In this document: piece after piece, positions 9,511 through 18,634 of the stretch | Numbering within the stretch: position 1 is the first letter of the stretch | Layout: the number at the start of each line of letters is the position of its first letter | From: Acidobacteria bacterium UBA2990 | Lineage (GTDB): Bacteria > Acidobacteriota > Vicinamibacteria > Vicinamibacterales > UBA8438 | Direction of reading: 5' to 3' | Assembly: GCA_002347025.1 (NCBI GenBank) | Contig: DEAE01000024.1 | Span: 1-64,000, forward strand | Length of the DNA: 64,000 bases | Notes under the pieces: model-generated | Seen by the model: only the letters and a program-made list of their open reading frames with translations | Told to the model about the DNA's origin: nothing | Database searches by the model: none | Program-made: the position numbers and the translations under genes

Positions 9511-11376
9511 ATGTTCTGTGTTCGCTTGAGTTTGGTAGCTGCAGTTGGTTGTCTGGTCATCGGATGCGGATGCGGAGGCGGTGGCGTCGATCAACTTAGT
9601 CTAGACCCTACAGAGGAAGCTGGGTTTCGTCTTGGACGGTCCTTAGATGGGCTTGTTGCCCATCGGCCAGCCGTGGCCGGTGTTAATGGGTTGGTGACTG
9701 CCGGTCACCCCTTGGCGTCGATGGCGGGTATGCGGATCTTGATGCAGGGTGGCAAAGCGGCGGATGCTGCAGTGACGGTTCTAGCCGTTTTGAACCAGGT
9801 TGAACCGATGATGTCCGGTGCTGGTGGCAATGGTTTTGTCACGTTCTACGATGCTGCTAGTGGTCTAGTACATTCTCTGAATGCGACCGGGGCGGCTCCG
9901 AGGGCATTGGACCCTGCGACCACCAGTGCGGATGAATTGCATCGGGGAATGCGAGCTGGTGTTGTGCCGGGTCTCGTGGGTGGCTGGATCGCATTACTCG
10001 AACGGTTCGGCACTATGACTCTGGGGCAGGTACTCGAGCCAGCGATTGAGTATGCTGAGCGCGGGCATCCGATTGATCCATTCGTGGTACGGGAGATCAC
10101 CCACTCCCGAGCGCTGTTGGAACGGTACCCGGCAACAGCGGCCGTGTTTCTTCCAGGGGGAAAGCTTCCGGTTTTAGGCCAGCGGTTAACTTATCCTGAT
10201 TTAGCTCGTACCTTGCATAAGCTTGTGGAAGCTGAGGAGACCGCTCGACTGAGCGGAGCTACTAGGGAGGTCGGATTGCGGGCGGCTTTTACCCGGTTTT
10301 ACCGAGGTGACATCGCCCGTGAGATGTCTAGATTTTACGAGGAAAACGATGGGCTCTTTACCCGTGGGGATTTTGCGGCTTTCGAGCCGACTTGGGTTGA
10401 GCCGGTCCACACCAACTACCGTGGTTACGATGTTTATTCCAGTCCACCAACGTCACGTGGGGGGCTGGAACTTGTGGAACAGCTTAACTTGATCGAAGCT
10501 TTCGATGTGACCTCGATGGGACACAATTCTCCGGAGTTGCTACACTTGGTCGTTGAATCAATAAAGCTTGCCAAGGCGGACATTTATCACTTTGTCACTG
10601 ACCCTCTGCAAGCTGAAACGCCGATTGCTGACCTAACTTCGAAGGGTTTTGCTGAACAACGGCGCGAACTGATTTCGGTCGACCGTGCCATGTCTTATCC
10701 TGGTCCTGGATTACCGGAAAGGGTGAGGCTTCGTGCAGAGTCCCCTGAAGAGTGGGCGGGCGGGTCAGTGCTTCCAGAAACCGCCCGTCCTGGCAGCACA
10801 ACCAGCTTTTCGGTCATCGACCGTTGGGGTAATGTTGCAGTTGCGACACCCACGCTTGGGAGCCGCTGGGGAACTGGTGTAATGGTTGGTGGGACTGGCC
10901 TACTTTTTAACAATGGCACCAGAGTCGGTTCAACTTCACCTTATCCTGACCACAGGAATTATGTACGTGGTGGACAGGTGCCCATCCTTAACAATGCTCC
11001 GACTGTTGTGATGAAGGGCGGTGAATTCATTCTTGCTCTTGGTACGCCAGGTGGTGAGACCATTGGACAAACCCAATTTCAAATGCTGCTAAACATCATT
11101 GATTTTCAGATGGGGATTCAAGAGGCAATTGAAGCACCTCGCCTCGCGGTGAGTGCGAACCCTAATTTCTACCGTTCTGGTGCTGATTTGACGGTTCTAC
11201 TAGAGCCTCGGATGGCTGCTTCTGTAGTCAGTCGGTTGGGTGAGTTGGGTCATGTTCTTGAGATGCTGCCGCCATATTCTCTAGGCAGCATGCAGGGTAT
11301 CCTTCGGAATCCAGACACTGGGACTATGACGGCCGGCGCAGACCCTCGTCGTATGATGTACGCCGTTGGATGGTAG
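9511..11376 (+). CDS. ggt: Gamma-glutamyltransferase (exported)
   Basis: This 621-residue Ntn-hydrolase cleaves gamma-glutamyl bonds of glutathione and related peptides. An N-terminal hydrophobic signal ends in a Cys/Gly-rich stretch (CLVIGCGCGGGG), possibly a lipoprotein signal. GAGGNGFV near 103-110 fits the substrate loop. The self-cleavage site is at RPGSTTSFSV, with the catalytic threonine near residue 430, followed by NVAVATPT and GTGLLFNNGT. Length and order fit an uncleaved Ggt precursor that splits into large and small subunits. It likely works in the periplasm. Confidence 0.9.
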   Translation: MFCVRLSLVAAVGCLVIGCGCGGGGVDQLSLDPTEEAGFRLGRSLDGLVAHRPAVAGVNGLVTAGHPLASMAGMRILMQGGKAADAAVTVLAVLNQVEPMMSGAGGNGFVTFYDAASGLVHSLNATGAAPRALDPATTSADELHRGMRAGVVPGLVGGWIALLERFGTMTLGQVLEPAIEYAERGHPIDPFVVREITHSRALLERYPATAAVFLPGGKLPVLGQRLTYPDLARTLHKLVEAEETARLSGATREVGLRAAFTRFYRGDIAREMSRFYEENDGLFTRGDFAAFEPTWVEPVHTNYRGYDVYSSPPTSRGGLELVEQLNLIEAFDVTSMGHNSPELLHLVVESIKLAKADIYHFVTDPLQAETPIADLTSKGFAEQRRELISVDRAMSYPGPGLPERVRLRAESPEEWAGGSVLPETARPGSTTSFSVIDRWGNVAVATPTLGSRWGTGVMVGGTGLLFNNGTRVGSTSPYPDHRNYVRGGQVPILNNAPTVVMKGGEFILALGTPGGETIGQTQFQMLLNIIDFQMGIQEAIEAPRLAVSANPNFYRSGADLTVLLEPRMAASVVSRLGELGHVLEMLPPYSLGSMQGILRNPDTGTMTAGADPRRMMYAVGW

Positions 11377-11400
11377 AGAGAGTTTATACGGAACGAATTA

Positions 11401-12243
11401 ATGACCAGCTGTAAACGCGGAACTGTGCTCGCCAGGGTAGTAGCTGGATGGATTGTGTTCGGTTTTTCCCCTCTTGTAATTGCCCAATCTCCCAGCATGG
11501 TTCCAGGTTCGCCTGTTGACTTGGGATGGACACGAGTGCCTGCTGGTGCTTTCCTGATGGGTTGCGTCGAGGGTGACTTTGGGTGTCTGGCTACAGAGCA
11601 GCCTAGGCATGAGGTGACATTCTTGGAGCCTTTTGAACTGATGGAGGCCGAAGTCACGGTCGCACAATACGCGTGGTTCGCTGAGGAAACCGGGTACCCA
11701 TTACCCCCGATGCCAGACTTTGCTCAAACAGAAGAGCACCCTGTTGTGTTGGTGGATTGGGACGATGCTGCTGCTTTTTGTCAAGCAGCTGGGGCTCGTC
11801 TACCTACTGAAGCTGAGTGGGAATATGCTGCGCGTGGTGGTCGGGAAGGGTTGATTTACGGCTGGGACAACCAAGTTTCGCGAGACATTGCAAACTATGG
11901 TGCTGACCAGTGTTGCGATGGAGCTACCGGAGGGGTTGACCTCTGGATTAACACCGCGCCGGTCAAATCTTTTCCGCCTAACAACTTTGGTTTGTACGAC
12001 ATGGTTGGCAACGTCTGGGAGTGGGTGGATGGCTGGCTTGACGACGACTACTATGCCGTTTCCCCGTCCATTGACCCGCCCGGTGCGGCTGCCGGCTATG
12101 CACGTGTCGTGCGGGGGGGGTCATGGTTGAATTTTCCGTCTGCTTTGCGTGCGTCAGTCCGCTTGCCATTCGGCCAGGCAGGACAGACAAGTAACATTGG
12201 CGTGCGTTGTGCTCGTGACGTGGTGGTGACCGCTGTCGACTGA
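11401..12243 (+). CDS. Exported SUMF1-domain protein, probably not a formylglycine-generating enzyme
   Basis: This 280-residue protein has a signal peptide ending near residue 29 and then a SUMF1/FGE-sulfatase domain: WTRVPAGAFLMGC, the RLPTEAEWEYAARGG motif, NVWEWVDGW and RVVRGGSW. The last block reads GGSWLNFPSALRASVR and lacks the paired cysteines that sit there in true formylglycine-generating enzymes. It is therefore better read as a SUMF1-like domain of unknown role. It lies 24 bp after ggt. A run of eight Gs (12113-12120) falls in the GGSW codons. Confidence 0.8.
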   Translation: MTSCKRGTVLARVVAGWIVFGFSPLVIAQSPSMVPGSPVDLGWTRVPAGAFLMGCVEGDFGCLATEQPRHEVTFLEPFELMEAEVTVAQYAWFAEETGYPLPPMPDFAQTEEHPVVLVDWDDAAAFCQAAGARLPTEAEWEYAARGGREGLIYGWDNQVSRDIANYGADQCCDGATGGVDLWINTAPVKSFPPNNFGLYDMVGNVWEWVDGWLDDDYYAVSPSIDPPGAAAGYARVVRGGSWLNFPSALRASVRLPFGQAGQTSNIGVRCARDVVVTAVD

Positions 12244-12389
12244 TGTGCGCAGGCTACATTGAGGAACCCGTTTGCGGGGGGCAGAGTGTGATTGAGAGAC
12301 TCGAGCGCCGGTTGTCCCCTCGGTGATCTTGATAGCGCTCTCATTTTCAGGGACCCATTTTCGAAACTGAAATATTCAGGAGCAAATCG

Positions 12390-12551
12390 ATGAAACGCTC
12401 TGGTCAACGAAGTTTGCGTCGGCGGTTTATGAAGCAGGCTGTACTCAGTGCCGGTGCAACGGCGACTTTGGGTAAAGGGGTGGCAAGTATGTCTGCTGCT
12501 GAAGAGGGCGACATCAGCCCGATCACTATGCCAGCCTCGGAACCTCGTTGA
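12390..12551 (+). CDS. Tat-leader-only ORF (53 residues), truncated or small exported protein
   Basis: The ATG has a perfect AGGAG ribosome site 7 bases upstream. The product begins with a twin-arginine signal: RRRFMKQAVLSAGA, then an Ala/Gly-rich stretch to about residue 36. It stops after a further ~17 residues, so no enzyme domain follows. The stop TGA is one base before the ATG of the GNAT gene. It may be the leftover front of a Tat-exported protein whose body was lost, or a genuine micro-protein that couples translation to the acetyltransferase. Confidence 0.5.
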   Translation: MKRSGQRSLRRRFMKQAVLSAGATATLGKGVASMSAAEEGDISPITMPASEPR

Positions 12552-12552
12552 T

Positions 12553-13023
12553 ATGCCAAAAGAGGTTGCCTACCGATTGATGGAGTGTGCCGATGCCGAA
12601 TCGGTATCGCGGTTGATTCTCGATTCCTTCACTGAGTTCATCGCTGATGAATACTCTGATAAGGGCCGTGCTGAATTTGCTAGGTATATTCAACCTGCAG
12701 CTATCGTTGAAAGGACCAGCGCGAATCATTTTGTGTTGCTTGCGGTCCAGGAACACAAGGTTGTAGCAGTAATTGAGATCAGAGGTAACGATCACGTCGC
12801 TTTGATGTTTGTAGACGTCAAATTCCAGCGTCGAGGTATTGCGCGTGAACTTCTGCAGCGAGCAATAGCCCTTGCGCGTCCAGCCAAGCCTGCCCTTGAC
12901 CGCGTTACTGTGAATTCGTCTCGGTTTGGTGTGGCTTTCTACGAGAAGTTAGGCTTTCGCCAGACGGGCCCAGAACGGATCGTAAACGGCATCGTGTTTA
13001 TTCCGATGGCACACCAGCTCTAA
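12553..13023 (+). CDS. GNAT-family N-acetyltransferase
   Basis: This 156-residue protein has the acetyl-CoA binding motif of the GNAT fold (VDVKFQRRGIARELLQRA, about residues 89-106) and the C-terminal FYEKLGFRQTG typical of small acetyltransferases. The substrate cannot be predicted. ATG 12553 gives a normal GNAT N-terminus, and the longer frame from 12448 runs through the Tat-leader ORF. There is no clear ribosome site of its own, and the upstream stop is one base away, so translation is probably coupled to the Tat-leader ORF. Confidence 0.8.
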   Translation: MPKEVAYRLMECADAESVSRLILDSFTEFIADEYSDKGRAEFARYIQPAAIVERTSANHFVLLAVQEHKVVAVIEIRGNDHVALMFVDVKFQRRGIARELLQRAIALARPAKPALDRVTVNSSRFGVAFYEKLGFRQTGPERIVNGIVFIPMAHQL

Positions 13024-13075
13024 TTTTATTCGTTTGCAGGGGCAATGAGTTTGTTGCCAGGAGGTCATGGAGGAG

Positions 13076-13627
13076 CTAGCGCTCTATGGTCCACTGGCCT
13101 CCGGTGGCTGGAACGGAGGAAACGCCGAGACCGTGCTGGAACACGAGTCGACCACCAAGCTCAAATGTAGCAATGAGTAGCCAGAGGCCGATGAGAGAGA
13201 CCAGGAAGGACGGGACTCTGACCCATTTGGAAGTGGTCTGCCAGATGAATGATATGGCTAACCTGAGTGAGGCAAAGAAAATAAAGAACCAGGTCGTCCG
13301 GTCGGCCCATCGAAAATGAGCTGAGACGTCAGGCTTGGCTTCGAATGACACGGTTGCCCCGCTGGCAGCATCCAAACCGCTAAAGTATGCCGCTAGCGTC
13401 AGGAACCCTCCGGCGCAGTAAAGCCAGGTGGCAGAATCACGGATGAAAGCGCTGCTCGGCCTTATGCAGCCGATGAAGTCAAAGAGTGTGGCCGCAAGTA
13501 GGATCGAAATTGGAAAGTGAACCAAAAGAGGATGAATGTTTGGTGCCCAGTCTGTAGTGGGGAGCATGATAATTATTTGATCGTATCCAGTTCGTACATC
13601 ATACTCCTGCCGCTGCTGTTCAAGCAT
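13076..13627 (-). CDS. DUF2231-family membrane protein
   Basis: This membrane protein of about 183 residues has the DUF2231 pattern: HPLLVHFPISILLAATLFD near the N-terminus and a C-terminal GGRLVFQHGLGV. Four hydrophobic segments are visible. The family is of unknown biochemical function. The start is uncertain: TTG 13639, ATG 13627 and ATG 13567 are all in frame. The last gives MLPTTDWAPNIHPLLVHFP, the usual family N-terminus. It is divergent from the methyltransferase gene. Confidence 0.75.
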   Translation of the reverse strand: MLEQQRQEYDVRTGYDQIIIMLPTTDWAPNIHPLLVHFPISILLAATLFDFIGCIRPSSAFIRDSATWLYCAGGFLTLAAYFSGLDAASGATVSFEAKPDVSAHFRWADRTTWFFIFFASLRLAISFIWQTTSKWVRVPSFLVSLIGLWLLIATFELGGRLVFQHGLGVSSVPATGGQWTIER

Positions 13628-13682
13628 GCGGCTTAACAACTAGCGATTTAGTCTGTCGATGATTTGAGTGGGTAGAGAAGAT

Positions 13683-14453
13683 ATGGAAGGTTGGCAGGGC
13701 TGGGATCAGTACGCTGAGTTCTATGATTGGGAGAATGCAAAGACTGTTGGGCGTAGGGATATCCGATTTTGGCAGCGTATAGCTAAGGAATCCGGTGGGC
13801 CAGTGCTTGAATTAGGGTGTGGTACAGGGCGCGTGTCACTGCCCGTTGCTAGGACGCTGGTTAGGTTAGTGGGAATTGATCGTTCACACGCCATGCTCAG
13901 CCAAGCCAAGAGGCGTGTGAAGCGGGCAGGTCTAGGGGGCGGCCTCTTGCTTTTGCGAGGAGACATCAGGGCATTGCCATTTGTGTCTTCCAGTCGTTTC
14001 CGTCTGGTAATGGCGCCATACGGTGTGTTGCAATCTCTGTTGCGAGACCGAGAACTCCGGGAGGTCTTGACCTCGGTTCGAGACGTACTTCAGCCTGGGG
14101 GAATTTTTGCTATTGACCTTGTTCCTGAGTTGCCAGTGTGGCGAGAGTACGATCGGCGTGTCAGTTTGCGAGGGCGTCGCGGTGCAAAGAGTCAGATCAG
14201 TCTTGTGGAGTCAGTCCGGCAAGTCCCTTCTCGGAAACTGACAATCTTCGACCAGGAGTTCATCGAGCGTCGTGGTCGGTCTCGTAGTTCAAAACGGTTT
14301 TCGTTGGCGTTTCGTACGCTATCGGTTCACCAGATGACAGGCCGTTTGCGCCGGGCTGGGTTTAGTGTTGTGCAGGTTGCTGGGGACTATCGGATGGGGG
14401 CTTGGCGTCCCGAAGCCGAGGTCTGCCTAATTGTGGCTAAGCGAAAACTGTAG
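13683..14453 (+). CDS. Class I SAM-dependent methyltransferase
   Basis: This protein of about 256 residues has a Rossmann-type methyltransferase core: motif I VLELGCGTGRVSLPVA, an acidic motif II at VGIDRSHAML, FRLVMAPYGVLQSL for the post-I region, and LQPGGIFAIDLVPE for motif IV-V. The C-terminal part is rich in arginine and serine. The substrate is unknown. ATG 13683 is preferred over GTG 13668, which would add five residues. It has no obvious operon partner. Confidence 0.8.
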   Translation: MEGWQGWDQYAEFYDWENAKTVGRRDIRFWQRIAKESGGPVLELGCGTGRVSLPVARTLVRLVGIDRSHAMLSQAKRRVKRAGLGGGLLLLRGDIRALPFVSSSRFRLVMAPYGVLQSLLRDRELREVLTSVRDVLQPGGIFAIDLVPELPVWREYDRRVSLRGRRGAKSQISLVESVRQVPSRKLTIFDQEFIERRGRSRSSKRFSLAFRTLSVHQMTGRLRRAGFSVVQVAGDYRMGAWRPEAEVCLIVAKRKL

Positions 14454-14583
14454 GTTACTATTCTCGTGTGTCCGCTGAGAGGATTCTAAGTTGATCTGCT
14501 CCCTCGGTCCGAGTCCGGACTCTTGGCATGATCGTGGTAAAATCGCTGAAAACTACCCCTAGTTACCAGACGGAGCCCTACCA

Positions 14584-15333
14584 ATGTCCGGCCATTCCAA
14601 GTGGCACTCAATCAAACACAAGAAAGGCGCTGCAGACGCCAAACGGGGAAAGTTGTTTACTCGCATTATCAAAGAATTGACGGTTGCTGCTCGGGCCGGC
14701 GGAGGGGATCCAGACATGAATCCTCGATTAAGGACTGTGATAGCCGACGCTAAGGCGGCAAACATGCCGGCCGATAACATCAAGAGGGCGATTCGCCGAG
14801 GCACAGGTGAAGAACCAGGGGTGAGTTATGAGGAGGTAACCTACGAGGGATACGGGCCTGGCGGAGTTGCGCTCTTTCTTGAAGTTTTGACCGACAATAA
14901 GAACCGTGCAGTGGGCGAGATCAGGCATCTTCTGACGAAGCACGGAGGGAACCTTGGTTCTTCCAATAGTGTGGGTTGGATGTTCGATAAGCGAGGCCAC
15001 CTACTTGTGGATAAAAGCGAGACTGATGAGGAAACCCTCATGAACGCTGCGATTGAAGCCGGTGCTGACGATTTTAGGGATGATGCTGGGCACTGGGAAA
15101 TCCTTACAGCCCCTGAGTTATTTGATGCTGTTGCGGAAGCAGTTCGTGGCCTTGGTGTTGAGCCTGAAACGGCCCAAGTGGCTATGTTGCCGCAGAATTC
15201 CGTGATGCTCGAAGGCAAATCTGCCCAGCAGATGCTGAAATTGCTCAGTGCGCTAGATGAGTTGGACGATATCCGACATGTGTGGTCGAACTTTGATGTT
15301 GACGAAAAGGAGATTGAGGCCTCGCTAGGGTGA
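14584..15333 (+). CDS. yebC: YebC/TACO1-family protein
   Basis: This 249-residue protein begins with the hallmark MSGHSKWHSIKHKKGAADAK. Homologues help ribosomes through difficult stretches or act as DNA-binding regulators. The family signature GYGPGGVA..LEVLTDNKNR is present near residues 90-110, and the length is normal. It heads a tight cluster with ruvC (4-bp overlap), ruvA and ruvB, a very common arrangement. The preceding 130 bp must hold the operon promoter, but no clear -35/-10 pair was identified. Confidence 0.95.
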   Translation: MSGHSKWHSIKHKKGAADAKRGKLFTRIIKELTVAARAGGGDPDMNPRLRTVIADAKAANMPADNIKRAIRRGTGEEPGVSYEEVTYEGYGPGGVALFLEVLTDNKNRAVGEIRHLLTKHGGNLGSSNSVGWMFDKRGHLLVDKSETDEETLMNAAIEAGADDFRDDAGHWEILTAPELFDAVAEAVRGLGVEPETAQVAMLPQNSVMLEGKSAQQMLKLLSALDELDDIRHVWSNFDVDEKEIEASLG

Positions 15334-15875
15334 GGATTTTCGGGATTGATCCTGGCTCGAGACGTACCGGATACGGTTGTATCGAAACCGATGGCACTCG
15401 ATGCCGGTTGGTTCTGTGCGGGGCTGTTGTGTCACCCTCTAGTGTTTCATTTCCAGACAAACTGACTGGGATCTTCGATGAGCTGATTGTGCGGTTGGAG
15501 AGTTGTCGGCCATCTGTGGTCGCCGTTGAGGAGGTTTTTAACGCGCGTAACGCAAAAAGCGCGTTGAAGCTTGGACAGGCTCGCGGCGTGGCTCTGCTGG
15601 CAGCGGCTAAGACAGGGCTACCGGTGGCCGAATATACTGCAACGGCGGTTAAGCGTGCGGTTGTCGGGTATGGTCGTGCAGATAAAGAACAAGTGCAGCG
15701 GATGGTGACTTTGTTGCTTGGGCTTGAGAAGGCGCCGTCTCCTCACGATGTATCCGATGCATTGGCGATAGCTATTTGTCATGCTTACGCGGGGTCCCTG
15801 GCAGAGACTGCTGGCCGGTCGTCCGGTTCCAAGACAAGCGTTAAGAGTTGGCGCCGTTTTCGTCCCTCGGTGTGA
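15330..15875 (+). CDS. ruvC: Holliday junction resolvase RuvC
   Basis: This 181-residue endonuclease cuts Holliday junctions symmetrically. It starts MRIFGIDPGSRRTGYG, with the first catalytic aspartate at residue 6. Further acidic residues are at VAVEEVF (about 66-72) and in the SPHDVSDALAIAICHA segment. The GTG start overlaps the yebC stop by 4 bp, and the stop lies 3 bp before ruvA. It works with RuvAB downstream in branch migration and resolution. Confidence 0.95.
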   Translation: MRIFGIDPGSRRTGYGCIETDGTRCRLVLCGAVVSPSSVSFPDKLTGIFDELIVRLESCRPSVVAVEEVFNARNAKSALKLGQARGVALLAAAKTGLPVAEYTATAVKRAVVGYGRADKEQVQRMVTLLLGLEKAPSPHDVSDALAIAICHAYAGSLAETAGRSSGSKTSVKSWRRFRPSV

Positions 15876-15878
15876 TTG

Positions 15879-16475
15879 ATGATTGCACTTCTTCGAGGCA
15901 GGCTCGCCGAGAAACACCCAAATAGGGTGGTTGTCGATGTGCATGGTGTTGGCTACGATTTGCAGGTTCCACTCTCGACGTTCTACGGGCTCGGTGAGGC
16001 TGGGGCTACTGTCAATTTCAGGGTTCATACACATGTGCGCCAAGATACGCTTTCGTTGTTTGGTTTTTCGACTGAACTGGAGTTGCAGCTCTTCGAGCAG
16101 CTGATTGGAGTTTCCGGCATAGGGCCTCGGTTAGCTCTGGCCGTGCTTTCCGGGATCGAGCCGAAGGACCTTGTGCAGGCGATCGGTAAAGGCGATGTTG
16201 GGAGGCTTAACGGGATTCCTGGCGTCGGTAAGAAGACTGCGGAGAGGATAACGCTGGAGCTTAAGGACCGCTTGCCGAAAGTCTTTGCGGATGAGCTTGA
16301 ACCCGACACTGGAGGAAGCCAGGCTACAGACATGAGGGGCGACCTACTGTCTGCTTTAGTTAATCTTGGCTACCATCGAAATCTAGCCGAGCGAGCTGTT
16401 GATGAGGCTATTGCTTCTCAACCTGGACCGTTCGAGCAAACACTTAGGCTCGCATTTAAGGTGCTTGCTCGATGA
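15879..16475 (+). CDS. ruvA: Holliday junction branch-migration protein RuvA
   Basis: This protein of about 198 residues binds four-way junctions and loads RuvB. It has an N-terminal OB domain (MIALLRGRLAEK...GVGYDLQVPLST), two helix-hairpin-helix motifs (ISGVSGIGPRLALAVLSG and NGIPGVGKKTAERITLEL), and a C-terminal domain III (LVNLGYHRNLAERAVDEA) that touches RuvB. ATG 15879 is chosen over TTG 15876. Its stop overlaps the ruvB start by 4 bp. Confidence 0.95.
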   Translation: MIALLRGRLAEKHPNRVVVDVHGVGYDLQVPLSTFYGLGEAGATVNFRVHTHVRQDTLSLFGFSTELELQLFEQLIGVSGIGPRLALAVLSGIEPKDLVQAIGKGDVGRLNGIPGVGKKTAERITLELKDRLPKVFADELEPDTGGSQATDMRGDLLSALVNLGYHRNLAERAVDEAIASQPGPFEQTLRLAFKVLAR

Positions 16476-17500
16476 CCGATGACGAGCTATCGCCACGTGT
16501 AGTCACCTCGGCCAGGTTGGACGACGACGATTTTGAGGTAGGTCTTCGGCCACGGACCCTTGATGCCTATATCGGTCAGAAACGGCTCCGTGAAAATCTT
16601 GAGGTTGCGATTGCGGCAACACGACAGCGGGTGGAAGCTCTTGACCATGTGTTGCTTTATGGCCCCCCGGGACTTGGAAAGACGACTTTAGCGTACGTGA
16701 TTGGAAATGAATTAGGGGTCCCAGTTCGGACAACCGCAGGGCCGGTGCTTGAGAAGCCTGGAGACTTGGCGGGGATACTAACAAACCTCTCTGAGCACGA
16801 AGTGCTGTTCATTGATGAGATTCACAGATTGAACCCGGCAATCGAAGAAATACTTTATCCGGCTATGGAGGACTATGAACTTGATATTGTTATCGGCCAG
16901 GGCCCAGGGGCGCGGTCCGTCAAGGTGCCATTGAAACATTTCACCCTTATCGGTGCTACTACTAGGGCTGGGTTGCTCACCTCGCCTCTTCGATCCAGAT
17001 TCGGAATTGTGCATCGCTTAGATTTTTATCGAGAGGAGGACCTTCAAGAGATTATCCGGCGGTCGGCTGAGATCTTTGATGTTCCTGTTGAGGTGGATGC
17101 GACTGCCGAAATAGCGAGTAGGTCACGAGGTACCCCACGGGTTGCCAATAGGTTGCTGCGGCGGGTTCGTGATTTCGCACAAGTTCGGGCCGATGGCATC
17201 GTTACACGGCAAGTGGCGCTGGGAGCCTTGGAGATGCTAGAGATAGATGCCAATGGTTTCGATGAGGCTGATCGACGTTTACTGAAGGCTGTGATTGAAA
17301 AATTTGGTGGGGGTCCGGTTGGTTTGAATAGTATTGCGGCTGCTATAAGTGAGGAAAAAGAGGCGATTGAGGACATCTACGAACCATTCTTAATCCAGAT
17401 TGGCTTCCTTGACAGGACACCGCGCGGTCGAGTGGCAACAGGCCGCGCTTACGATTATTTTGGCCTGCCGGTTCCGGACGGTGAAGGTAGGCTGTGGTAG
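16472..17500 (+). CDS. ruvB: Holliday junction helicase motor RuvB
   Basis: This 342-residue AAA+ ATPase drives branch migration with RuvA. It carries Walker A (LLYGPPGLGKTTLA, about residues 62-75), Walker B (VLFIDEIHRL), sensor 1 (LIGATTRAG), an arginine-finger region (LRSRFGIVHRLDFY) and the C-terminal winged helix (GGGPVGLNSIAAAISEE ... RTPRGR). The length is typical. It is the last gene of yebC-ruvCAB. fabH follows after about 95 bp. Confidence 0.96.
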   Translation: MTDDELSPRVVTSARLDDDDFEVGLRPRTLDAYIGQKRLRENLEVAIAATRQRVEALDHVLLYGPPGLGKTTLAYVIGNELGVPVRTTAGPVLEKPGDLAGILTNLSEHEVLFIDEIHRLNPAIEEILYPAMEDYELDIVIGQGPGARSVKVPLKHFTLIGATTRAGLLTSPLRSRFGIVHRLDFYREEDLQEIIRRSAEIFDVPVEVDATAEIASRSRGTPRVANRLLRRVRDFAQVRADGIVTRQVALGALEMLEIDANGFDEADRRLLKAVIEKFGGGPVGLNSIAAAISEEKEAIEDIYEPFLIQIGFLDRTPRGRVATGRAYDYFGLPVPDGEGRLW

Positions 17501-17596
17501 AGGCAATGAGGATACTTTGATGGATGTGGTTTTTCGGAGAGTTCCGGGTCAACGATGGCCTACGCTTACTAAAATTACGAAGGGACGAGAGCGTAG

Positions 17597-18634
17597 ATGA
17601 CCGAGCCGATACCGAGTCCACGGGTCAAGTCTCCAAATCGAGCTGTCCGTAAGGTACAGATCTCTTCGCTCGGTACTCATGTGCCACCTCGAGTGATGAC
17701 CAACGAGGATCTTGAAAAGAAAGTCAAAACGTCGAATGAATGGATTTTGCAACGGACAGGTATCCGTGAGCGCCATATTGCTGACCCCGACATTGCGACC
17801 TCTGATTTGGCGTCTGAGGCAGCCAGGAGCGCGATCGAGAAGGCTGGATTGGCCCCAAGCGATATCGAATTCATTGTCGTAGGGACTACAACGCCGGACC
17901 ACTTCTTTCCCAGTACTGCCTGTCTGGTTCAGGACAAGATCGGTGCGGCTGGAGCGTGGGGGTTCGATCTAGGTGCAGCTTGTTCAGGGTTCACCTACGC
18001 GGTGACTACGGCTGCGCATCTAGTTGCTTCAGGAGCACACGAGCACGTTCTTGCAATTGGTGCTGATGTGATGTCTCGTATTATCAACTACGAGGACAGG
18101 ACGACCTGCGTAATTTTTGGGGATGGGGCTGGGGCGGTGGTTGTCTCGCCTGCGGTTGATCCAGAGCTAAGCATTATCGATTTTGCCCACGAGGTGGATG
18201 GAAGAGGTGGTGAAGCTTTGCGGATGCCTGCTGGAGGCAGTAGGCTGCCTGCCTCCAGAGAGACTGTAGACCAACAGCTGCATTACGTTCACCAAGACGG
18301 CAAGGCTGTCTTTAGGTTTGCTGTGCGTAATACTGTCGAAATCAGTCAGCGAGTGCTTCGGCGAAATGGTTTAAAACCGACCGATGTGGACTTGTTTGTG
18401 TGCCATCAAGCAAATCGCCGGATAATTGAGAAGGCTGCTGGTGAGCTCGGTGTGCCGCTGGAAAAAGTTGTCATCAACATCGAGCGTTTCGGCAATACCA
18501 CAGGCGCGACTATCCCGCTCGCACTGTCAGACGGGTTAGCCGACAAACGTTTGAAAAAAGGGGACTTGGTGTTGTTAGCCTCAGTCGGTGCCGGGTTCAC
18601 CGTTGGTTCTGTGTTGCTGAGGTGGGCCTATTAG
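17597..18634 (+). CDS. fabH: Beta-ketoacyl-ACP synthase III FabH
   Basis: This 345-residue condensing enzyme starts fatty-acid chains from acetyl-CoA and malonyl-ACP. The Cys-His-Asn triad is visible: AACSGFTYA (Cys), CHQANRRI (His) and NIERFGNTTGA (Asn). The N-terminus has an extra ~20 polar residues before the usual start at VQISSLGTHVPP. No other fatty-acid genes are nearby. Its position after ruvB may reflect read-through from that operon. Confidence 0.93.
   Translation: MTEPIPSPRVKSPNRAVRKVQISSLGTHVPPRVMTNEDLEKKVKTSNEWILQRTGIRERHIADPDIATSDLASEAARSAIEKAGLAPSDIEFIVVGTTTPDHFFPSTACLVQDKIGAAGAWGFDLGAACSGFTYAVTTAAHLVASGAHEHVLAIGADVMSRIINYEDRTTCVIFGDGAGAVVVSPAVDPELSIIDFAHEVDGRGGEALRMPAGGSRLPASRETVDQQLHYVHQDGKAVFRFAVRNTVEISQRVLRRNGLKPTDVDLFVCHQANRRIIEKAAGELGVPLEKVVINIERFGNTTGATIPLALSDGLADKRLKKGDLVLLASVGAGFTVGSVLLRWAY

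Noticed and set aside
17400..17600. Possible small gene between ruvB and fabH
   Set aside because: Most of the frame lies inside ruvB in another frame. The remaining 26 codons from ATG 17520 have no domain or strong ribosome site.
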